From the NCBI GenBank assembly GCA_051277445.1, contig JBNMQC010000019.1, positions 1-29,107 on the forward strand: 29,107 bases of DNA, read 5' to 3'. A program made the translations under genes and the position numbers. The notes under the pieces are model-generated. The model saw only the letters and a program-made list of their open reading frames with translations, did no database searches and was not told where the DNA came from. This document shows, in pieces, positions 23,714-29,107 of this stretch. This stretch comes from Bermanella sp051277445 (lineage in GTDB: Bacteria; Pseudomonadota; Gammaproteobacteria; Pseudomonadales; Oceanobacteraceae). The number at the start of each line of letters is the position of its first letter. Positions within the stretch are counted from its first letter, which is position 1.

Positions 23714-23737
23714 AGTTTCGCTTGAGCTATCTAAGAA

Positions 23738-25228
23738 TTACTTAGACGCTTCAACGATGCGTTTCATGTCAGTCATATAACCACGAAGTTCTTGACCAAC
23801 CCACTCAACTGGGTGCTCACGAATTTCTTCGTTCACGTCAACTAAACGGGCGTTGTCTACAGAGTTAGACTTAAGGTTTAGACCTTTACCAATCACTTCA
23901 GTGGTGATGTTTGGCATGAACTCTTCACGTAGCAAAGGAACCGCTGCGTGAGAGAACAAGTAACAACCGTATTCTGCCGTATCAGAGATAACCACGTTCA
24001 TTTCGTAAAGTTTCTTACGCGCGATGGTGTTAGCAATTAACGGAGTCTCGTGTAGAGATTCGTAGTATGCAGACTCTTCAACGATACCAGACTCAACCAT
24101 GGTTTCGAACGCAAGCTCAACGCCCGCTTTAACCATTGCTACAAGCATGATGCCTTTGTCGAAGAATTCTTGCTCGTCGATTTCAACGTCACAAGCTACT
24201 TCTTTTTCGAAGCCCGTTTCGGCTGTTTCTTCACGCCATTTTAGTAGGTTCGCATCGTCGTTTGCCCAGTCTTCCATCATGGTGCGAGAGAATTCGCCTG
24301 TCATGATGTCGTCTTGGTGCTTGCGGAACAATGGACGCATTAGCAATTTAAGATCTTCAGCCATATCAAAGGCTTTGATTTTAGCTGGGTTAGATAGACG
24401 ATCCATCATGTTAGTGATGCCGCCGATTTTTAGTGCTTCAGTTACGGTTTCCCAACCGAATTGAATCAGTTTGGCAGCGTATGGGCCGTCGATGCCGTCA
24501 GCAACCATTTTTTCGTAACCTAGGATGGCGCCCGTTTGCAACATACCGCAAAGGATCGTTTGCTCGCCCATAAGGTCAGATTTCACTTCAGCAACGAAAG
24601 AGCTTTCTAGTACACCCGCGCGGTCGCCACCTGTGGCAGACGCCCAAGCTTTCGCTTGCTCATGACCCTTACCTTCAGGGTCGTTTTCTGGATGAACCGC
24701 CATAAGAGTCGGAACACCAAAGCCACGCTTGTATTCTTCACGTACTTCAGAACCTGGGCACTTAGGTGCAACCATGATGACAGTTAAGTCTTCACGGATT
24801 TGCATGCCTTCTTCAACGATGTTGAAACCGTGAGAGTAACCTAGAGTGGCGCCTTTTTTCATAAGCGGCATAACCGTGGTAACGGCATCAGTGTGCTGCT
24901 TGTCAGGAGTCAGGTTACAAACTAGGTCTGCAGTAGGAACAAGCTCTTGGTAAGTACCAACAGTGAAACCGTTGTCAGTTGCGTTTTTCCAAGACTGACG
25001 CTTTTCAGTGATCGCTGCTTCACGCAAAGCGTAAGACACGTCAAGACCTGAGTCACGCATGTTAAGACCTTGGTTAAGGCCCTGTGCGCCACAACCGATG
25101 ATCACAACTTTTTTACCTTTAAGGGCTTCACAACCGTTAGCGAATTCGCTGCGGTCCATGAAACGACAACGGCCAAGTTGATCTAGCTGCTCACGCAGGT
25201 TAAGGGTGTTAAAGTAATTCTGACCCAT
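23738..25228 (-). CDS. ilvC: Ketol-acid reductoisomerase, class II (long form)
   Basis: This 496-residue enzyme converts 2-acetolactate and 2-aceto-2-hydroxybutyrate, with NADPH and Mg2+, to the dihydroxy acids of valine, isoleucine and leucine synthesis. The Rossmann motif VVIIGCGAQGLNQGLNMRDSG (about 36-56) is followed by the NADPH-specificity region and VAPKCPGSEVREEYKRGFGVP. Two successive knotted domains follow, which distinguish the 490-residue enterobacterial-type enzyme from the 330-residue class I. Metal-binding acidic residues lie in DLMGEQTILCG and the later DVEIDEQEFFDKG and VESGIVEESAYYESLHE segments. A GGAG ribosome-binding site lies 8 bases before the ATG. The divergent LysR gene ilvY and paired palindromes control it. 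Its 3' end has a near copy 139 bases downstream. Confidence 0.97.
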   Translation of the reverse strand: MGQNYFNTLNLREQLDQLGRCRFMDRSEFANGCEALKGKKVVIIGCGAQGLNQGLNMRDSGLDVSYALREAAITEKRQSWKNATDNGFTVGTYQELVPTADLVCNLTPDKQHTDAVTTVMPLMKKGATLGYSHGFNIVEEGMQIREDLTVIMVAPKCPGSEVREEYKRGFGVPTLMAVHPENDPEGKGHEQAKAWASATGGDRAGVLESSFVAEVKSDLMGEQTILCGMLQTGAILGYEKMVADGIDGPYAAKLIQFGWETVTEALKIGGITNMMDRLSNPAKIKAFDMAEDLKLLMRPLFRKHQDDIMTGEFSRTMMEDWANDDANLLKWREETAETGFEKEVACDVEIDEQEFFDKGIMLVAMVKAGVELAFETMVESGIVEESAYYESLHETPLIANTIARKKLYEMNVVISDTAEYGCYLFSHAAVPLLREEFMPNITTEVIGKGLNLKSNSVDNARLVDVNEEIREHPVEWVGQELRGYMTDMKRIVEASK

Positions 25229-25320
25229 TATGTATCTCCAATAGTGTTAGGTATGTCGGGTGTCGTATGACAAAAGCACGCTTTATGGCAATACGATCCC
25301 TAGATCTGAAATTCCCGTGC

Positions 25321-25349
25321 AGTGTAGGCAAAAAACGCTGTTGCGTAAA
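25321..25349 (-). promoter_or_regulatory. Predicted ilvC promoter
   Basis: On the minus strand TTTACG (complement of 25344-25349), a 17-base spacer and TACACT (complement of 25321-25326) form a promoter with a weak -35, as expected where an activator is needed. It starts 2 bases after the first of the two operator palindromes. Confidence 0.55.
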
Positions 25350-25351
25350 AC

Positions 25352-25387
25352 GCTATATTTGAAATAGCTTATTGCAAAAATTGCAAT
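25352..25387. promoter_or_regulatory. Tandem IlvY-type operators
   Basis: Two dyads of the same geometry lie side by side: GCTAT-N7-ATAGC (25352-25368) and ATTGC-N7-GCAAT (25371-25387), with centres 19 bases apart (about two helical turns). They sit just upstream of the predicted ilvC -35 element and close to the ilvY start. The TTGC-N-GCAA form agrees with what I recall of the gammaproteobacterial IlvY site, and E. coli IlvY also uses tandem operators. Confidence 0.65.
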
Positions 25388-25434
25388 ATACTCTATGCAT
25401 GTTTTTAAACTGCCAAATATGCCGGTATCACTAG

Positions 25435-26331
25435 ATGGATTTCAAAGACTTATCTCAATTTATTGTGCTGGCGAATACCCTGCATTACGGTCAGGCGGCG
25501 CAAAAGTGTCATACCTCCGCTTCGACGATCTCTCGGGTTGTGCAGAAATTAGAAGAGGAAGTGGGTCAGCGTCTTTTTGAACGTGACCGAAGAGAGGTTC
25601 GTTTGACCCAAGCCGGGGCCGAATTCAAAGAATTTGCTATGCGTACGCTTGAGCAGTTCCAGCAATTCCAGCGTCAGTTGCATACACAAGCCAGTGAGCT
25701 GCAAGGGGAGCTGAGTTTGTATTGTACGGTAACGGCCAGTTACAGCTTTTTATCGGACTTATTGCGGGCGTTTCGTGAGCGTCATCCTAAGGTAGATATT
25801 CGTTTGCGAACAGGGGATGCCTCGCAAGCGGTGGATATGGCATTAAACGGTGAAGTGGACATTGCCATTGCCGCCCGCCCTGATCAGTTATCCTCGCGTC
25901 TTTCGTTTAAACCGGTTACGCAAGTGCCCTTGGCGTTTATTGCCCCTAATCAACCCGGTCAGCTGGCGGATGCCTTGGCTCAAGCCAAAATTGATTGGCA
26001 AGATGTACCTATGATTTTATCCGAGCAAGGCTTGGGACGGGTAAGAGTTGAACGCTGGTTTAAACAGCAAGGCATAAAACCGAATATTTATGGTCAGGTG
26101 TCTGGCAACGAAGCCATTGTTTCCATGGTGGCACTGGGTTTTGGGGTCGGTGTCGTACCTGAGCTGGTATTGACCAACAGCCCCATTGCAGAAAAAGTTC
26201 GAGTATTGAGCGTATCCCCCAGTTTAGAGCCATTCTCGGTGGGTTTATGTGTGGTCAATCAACACATGAGCCACCCTCTTGTGCGTGCATTTTGGCAGGT
26301 GAGCGAAGACTGGCTAAAAGCGCTTAGCTAA
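25435..26331 (+). CDS. ilvY: LysR-family activator of ilvC
   Basis: The ATG at 25435 gives 298 residues. The N-terminal helix-turn-helix (about 3-62: FKDLSQFIVLANTLHYGQAAQKCHTSASTISRVVQKLEEEVGQRLFERDRREVRLTQAG) carries the DLSQF and LHYGQAA wording typical of IlvY. A LysR effector domain follows (about 90-295), with GNEAIVSMVALGFGVGVVPELVL near the end. It is divergent from ilvC across tandem palindromes. In E. coli IlvY binds acetolactate or acetohydroxybutyrate, the ilvC substrates, and activates ilvC while repressing itself, and the arrangement here is the same. The frame is open upstream only from an overlapping out-of-frame region. The ribosome-binding site is weak, consistent with low regulator levels. 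Confidence 0.92.
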   Translation: MDFKDLSQFIVLANTLHYGQAAQKCHTSASTISRVVQKLEEEVGQRLFERDRREVRLTQAGAEFKEFAMRTLEQFQQFQRQLHTQASELQGELSLYCTVTASYSFLSDLLRAFRERHPKVDIRLRTGDASQAVDMALNGEVDIAIAARPDQLSSRLSFKPVTQVPLAFIAPNQPGQLADALAQAKIDWQDVPMILSEQGLGRVRVERWFKQQGIKPNIYGQVSGNEAIVSMVALGFGVGVVPELVLTNSPIAEKVRVLSVSPSLEPFSVGLCVVNQHMSHPLVRAFWQVSEDWLKALS

Positions 26332-26390
26332 GCTTGTTAAAGCAATAAATGTGAAATACAGCTAGACTCTGGTTATAAAGGGGCCTATGA

Positions 26391-26420
26391 AGCGCAATCG
26401 ATTCCAAGTAGAATCGCGCT
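26391..26420. other. Imperfect hairpin between ilvY and pssA
   Basis: CGATTC (26399-26404) pairs with GAATCG (26411-26416), and AGCG (26391-26394) with CGCT (26417-26420), leaving a CAAT bulge. The AT-rich GCGTTTATTATT follows. It may be a weak terminator of ilvY or part of the pssA leader. Confidence 0.35.
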
Positions 26421-26444
26421 GCGTTTATTATTAACAGGTCCAAC

Positions 26445-27236
26445 ATGTCTCAAGCAGATGAACAAAAGGTCGTTTCATTGAACCAAGATCAAGAGCCGGT
26501 TTCGGCAAAAGAAAAGCTGCGTAGTAAAGGTATTTACTTACTGCCTAATCTATTTACCACAGGCGCATTGTTTTCCGGTTTCTATGCCGTGGTTGCGTCC
26601 ATGAATGGCCACTTCGACAAAGCCGCCATTGCCATCTTTATTGCCATGATTTTAGATGGCTTAGATGGGCGTGTTGCCCGTATGACCAACACCCAAAGTG
26701 AGTTTGGTGCCGAATATGACTCCCTTGCGGATATGGTGAGTTTTGGTGTGGCCCCTGCATTGGTGGCATTTAGCTGGTCGATGCAGTCATTGGGTCAAGC
26801 GGGTTGGATTGCTGCCTTTATATATGTGGCAGGTGCTGCCCTGCGTTTAGCGCGTTTCAACACCCAAATAGACACGGCAGATAAAAACTATTTCACAGGT
26901 CTTGCTAGCCCTGCCGCGGCGGCTATCGTGGCCGGTACTGTTTGGGCTTTAAACGATTACGGCGTTTCGGGTGCAAGTGTTTCGATCCTAATGGCTGTTG
27001 TTGTGGGGGCGACCGGTATTTTGATGGTCAGCAATGTGCTTTATCACAGCTTTAAAGGCTTTGACCTTAAAGGCAAGGTGCCGTTTGTGGCCATGCTGGC
27101 GGTTGTGGGTGTGTTTGCGGTGGTTGCCATTGACCCGCCATTGATTCTTCTGGCGATCTTCTTAATTTATGGATTATCTGGCCCAGTTGTCACTGCCCTG
27201 AAAATGTATAAAGAACGCAAGTCTGCTCAAAAATAA
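26445..27236 (+). CDS. pssA: CDP-diacylglycerol--serine O-phosphatidyltransferase
   Basis: The 263-residue inner-membrane enzyme joins CDP-diacylglycerol and serine to make phosphatidylserine, the precursor of phosphatidylethanolamine. The CDP-alcohol phosphotransferase signature is complete: D71, D74, G75, A78, R79, G88, D92, D96 (in DGLDGRVARM through DSLADMVSFG). About seven hydrophobic segments follow the soluble first 30 residues. The family version here is the multispanning (Bacillus/Pseudomonas) type, not the peripheral E. coli PssA. An ACAGG ribosome-binding site lies about 5 bases before the ATG. It lies between ilvY and msrP on the same strand, an order also seen around ilvC in Pseudomonas as I recall. 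Confidence 0.93.
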   Translation: MSQADEQKVVSLNQDQEPVSAKEKLRSKGIYLLPNLFTTGALFSGFYAVVASMNGHFDKAAIAIFIAMILDGLDGRVARMTNTQSEFGAEYDSLADMVSFGVAPALVAFSWSMQSLGQAGWIAAFIYVAGAALRLARFNTQIDTADKNYFTGLASPAAAAIVAGTVWALNDYGVSGASVSILMAVVVGATGILMVSNVLYHSFKGFDLKGKVPFVAMLAVVGVFAVVAIDPPLILLAIFLIYGLSGPVVTALKMYKERKSAQK

Positions 27237-27255
27237 GTAAATCGAACTTTCTTCC

Positions 27256-27296
27256 CATGTCTGGTCTAATCCTTACTCTCAAGGAGACCAGACATG
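27256..27296 (+). promoter_or_regulatory. 12-bp inverted repeat sequestering the msrP start codon
   Basis: CATGTCTGGTCT (27256-27267) and AGACCAGACATG (27285-27296) are perfectly complementary around a 17-nt loop. The right arm contains the msrP ATG (27294-27296) and the last two bases of the AAGGAG ribosome-binding site (27281-27286). If formed in mRNA it would hide the start codon. No U-run follows, so it is not a simple terminator. It could equally be a DNA operator. Confidence 0.65.
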
Positions 27297-28262
27297 ATCA
27301 TTAAGCCCACCTCGTTTTCATCACGCTCAACACTCACCGAAGCCGATGTTACTCCTGAGTCCATCTATCATCAGCGCCGTAAATTCATGCAAAAAGGCTT
27401 ATATGGCCTAGCGGGCGCCGCGTTTGCCAGTATGTCTCCCTCGTTATTGGCGAAAGCGCTAGAGTTCAAAGCCACTGTCTATGGCAAAAATGAAACCCTG
27501 ACCCCAGAAGAAGCAGTTACGACCTACAATAATTTTTATGAGTTAGGCACAGGCAAAGACGATCCGGTAAACAATGCGAGCCAACTTAAGACGCAAGACT
27601 GGACCATAGAAGTAGCCGGCCATGCTGAAGTGACAGGTAAGTTCTCGCTTGAAGATATAATTAAAAAGCAGCAACTAGAAGAACGCATATATCGACTTCG
27701 TTGTGTTGAAGCCTGGTCAATGGTCATCCCATGGGTTGGATTTTCGCTAGCGGACATGCTCAAACAATTTAAACCCACTTCTAAAGCCAAATATGTTGAG
27801 TTCACCTCCATATACGACCCAGAAAACTTAAAAGCTCAAAAAAGTGTTTTTTCAACCATCGACTGGCCTTATGTAGAGGGCTTGCGTATGGATGAGGCGA
27901 TGAATGAATTATCGTTTATGGCGACAGGTCTGTATGGTAAATCATTACCCAATCAAAACGGTGCGCCGATTCGTTTGGTGGTGCCATGGAAATACGGTTT
28001 TAAAAGCATTAAGTCCATTGTCAAAATTCGTTTCACCGAAGAGATGCCACAAACCACATGGAACCAAATAGCGTCAAATGAATATGGGTTCTATGCCAAT
28101 GTGAATCCACAAGTCGACCACCCTCGATGGAGCCAGGCAAGTGAGAGACGACTTCCCACGAGCTTCTTTAATCTAAAACGCATACCCACCCAGATGTTTA
28201 ACGGCTATGAAGAGCAGGTGGCCCATCTATATAAAGGTATGGATTTGAAGCGAAACTATTAA
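27294..28262 (+). CDS. msrP: Periplasmic protein-methionine-sulfoxide reductase, molybdopterin catalytic subunit MsrP
   Basis: This 322-residue protein repairs oxidised methionines in periplasmic proteins. A twin-arginine signal is visible (QRRKFMQKG, R28/R29, then the hydrophobic LYGLAGAAFA), so it is exported folded with its cofactor. The molybdenum ligand is C137 in YRLRCVEAWSMVIPW. Other family marks are YNNFYELGTGKDDP, the ATGLYGKSLPNQNGAPIRLVVPWKYGFKSIKSIVKI stretch and the QVDHPRWSQASERRLP tail. The start codon is the right end of a 12-bp inverted repeat overlapping the AAGGAG ribosome-binding site, which hints at translational control. The stop overlaps the msrQ start (TAATG), so the two subunits are translated together. 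Confidence 0.96.
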   Translation: MIIKPTSFSSRSTLTEADVTPESIYHQRRKFMQKGLYGLAGAAFASMSPSLLAKALEFKATVYGKNETLTPEEAVTTYNNFYELGTGKDDPVNNASQLKTQDWTIEVAGHAEVTGKFSLEDIIKKQQLEERIYRLRCVEAWSMVIPWVGFSLADMLKQFKPTSKAKYVEFTSIYDPENLKAQKSVFSTIDWPYVEGLRMDEAMNELSFMATGLYGKSLPNQNGAPIRLVVPWKYGFKSIKSIVKIRFTEEMPQTTWNQIASNEYGFYANVNPQVDHPRWSQASERRLPTSFFNLKRIPTQMFNGYEEQVAHLYKGMDLKRNY

Positions 28263-28897
28263 TGAATAAGACACAAGCAAACAAAACCGCTTGGGTAAGC
28301 CCGCTGATCTGGCTATTGGTGGGCTTGCCCCTATTGCAGCTGGCTTATGGTTTCTATCAGGTTCAATTTGCAGGTGACATATTTTATTACGGCCCAGAGC
28401 CCGCAAAGGCGGTGGTGCATACACTTGGGTTATGGGCCCTGGGCTTATTAATCCTGGTTCTATCTATTCGTCATCTAAAGCGCTGGCTAAAATTAAACTT
28501 ACAGCCGGTACGCAGGCGATTGGGCCTGTCGGTTTTTATGTATGCCTTGCTGCACATGCTGGCCTATACCGCTTTAATCTTGGGGTTTGAATTCACAGAA
28601 CTACTGGCGGACATACAAGAGCGGCCTTATATATTAGTAGGCGCACTGGCCATTTTACTGATGCTGCCATTGGCGGTGACATCCACGAAAGGCTGGCAGC
28701 GTCGATTAAGACGCAATTGGAAAACACTCCACCTATTGATTTACCCTGCAGCGGTCTTAGTGTTAATACATATATGGTGGCAGGTGAGGGCGGACTATCT
28801 GCTAGCAACCAGTATGACTCTACTACTAAGTATGATCTTTATTTTACGATTCTTACCAAATCGACTTGCACAAGTGAAAACCTCTTCTAATCTATAG
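28262..28897 (+). CDS. msrQ: Haem-binding membrane subunit MsrQ of the methionine sulfoxide reductase system
   Basis: The 211-residue inner-membrane protein passes electrons from the quinone pool (or a flavin reductase) to MsrP. It has six hydrophobic segments (about 12-32, 50-69, 88-107, 123-140, 155-172, 178-195). Candidate haem-ligand histidines are in LLHMLAY (H98), WKTLHLLIYP (H157) and LIHIWWQ (H170), with a further His at 53, the ferric-reductase-like pattern of this family. It starts on the A of the msrP stop codon (TAATG). Length is typical. No obvious terminator follows. Instead two strong promoters lie about 35 and 180 bases downstream. Confidence 0.94.
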   Translation: MNKTQANKTAWVSPLIWLLVGLPLLQLAYGFYQVQFAGDIFYYGPEPAKAVVHTLGLWALGLLILVLSIRHLKRWLKLNLQPVRRRLGLSVFMYALLHMLAYTALILGFEFTELLADIQERPYILVGALAILLMLPLAVTSTKGWQRRLRRNWKTLHLLIYPAAVLVLIHIWWQVRADYLLATSMTLLLSMIFILRFLPNRLAQVKTSSNL

Positions 28898-28931
28898 TTC
28901 GCTTCAACGTAAAATCATTTTGAGATAGTGG

Positions 28932-28959
28932 TTGACTCAAAATCTTAAATGCGTAGAAT
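28932..28959 (+). promoter_or_regulatory. Strong stable-RNA type promoter P1
   Basis: TTGACT (28932-28937), a 16-base spacer and TAGAAT (28954-28959), followed by the GC-rich discriminator GCGCC. The near-consensus -35, short spacer and GC discriminator are typical of rRNA and tRNA promoters under stringent control. An almost identical promoter follows 143 bases later. Confidence 0.75.
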
Positions 28960-29074
28960 GCGCCACCTCAACAAGGCAAGCCGATTTAAATCGAAACTAA
29001 ATTGTTGATTTTGAAAGAAAAAATAAGTTTTAAAGTGTTTTAAAAACAGTTTGAAACGAACTTTCAAAAAGAGG

Positions 29075-29102
29075 TTGACGCAAGTGATTATCACTGTAGA
29101 AT
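29075..29102 (+). promoter_or_regulatory. Strong stable-RNA type promoter P2
   Basis: TTGACG (29075-29080), a 16-base spacer and TAGAAT (29097-29102), followed by GCGCG at the window edge. Upstream (29025-29073) is an A/T-rich, phased A- and T-tract stretch resembling an UP element. It shares GGTTGAC-CAA and GTAGAATGCGC with P1. The tandem pair probably drives an rRNA operon starting just beyond the window. Confidence 0.8.
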
Positions 29103-29107
29103 GCGCG

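Noticed and set aside
24099..24464. 121-codon open frame on the plus strand within ilvC
   Set aside because: Ser-rich antisense shadow of a highly conserved gene, with no ribosome-binding site or family resemblance.

Overview
The window looks like chromosomal DNA of a marine gammaproteobacterium, most probably an Oceanospirillales/Pseudomonadales relative. The reasons are the long (class II) ketol-acid reductoisomerase, the gene order ilvC, ilvY, pssA, msrP, msrQ followed by rRNA-type promoters (recalled to resemble the Pseudomonas arrangement next to an rRNA operon), several lipid-oxidation enzymes, and the moderate, slightly AT-leaning composition. No transposase, integrase, tRNA, rRNA body or CRISPR array is visible. 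No gene-free stretch exceeds 300 bases.

Region 1 (1-3162): the end of a CorA-type metal transporter abuts an MscS-type mechanosensitive channel. Both end at a near-perfect bidirectional terminator shared with a convergent RecQ-family helicase whose stop codon lies inside the hairpin.

Region 2 (3191-9233): an envelope cluster. A TonB-dependent outer-membrane receptor is divergent from an orphan periplasmic solute-binding protein. Next comes an unusual protein that joins a chalcone-isomerase-like domain to a TonB C-terminal domain through a charged coiled coil. Last is a response-regulator receiver domain tethered to a membrane segment with a large extracytoplasmic tail.

Region 3 (9249-14443): a fatty-acid beta-oxidation block. 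A bifunctional FadB (of the type seen in mycobacteria) and a thiolase lie behind a TetR regulator. A divergent dienoyl-CoA isomerase retains all three catalytic acids. Two TetR-like operators sit on the divergent overlapping promoters.

Region 4 (14550-19295): two convergent membrane proteins, each with a helical-repeat tail (a B-box zinc-finger protein and a rhomboid protease). Then come an Old Yellow Enzyme flavoprotein and a divergent small outer-membrane barrel protein, with an 18-bp perfect palindrome between them.

Region 5 (19360-23713): a chemoreceptor, and a LysR regulator divergent from a histidine-rich membrane di-iron hydroxylase followed by a rubredoxin, a likely electron donor. 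Just downstream is a vestige of an ilvC 3' end, 139 bp from the end of the intact ilvC.

Region 6 (23738-29107): a conserved core block with ilvC and its divergent activator ilvY (tandem operators between them), pssA, and msrPQ for periplasmic methionine sulfoxide repair. A 12-bp inverted repeat includes the msrP start codon. The window ends in two near-identical strong promoters with GC-rich discriminators, which probably drive an rRNA operon just beyond the edge.
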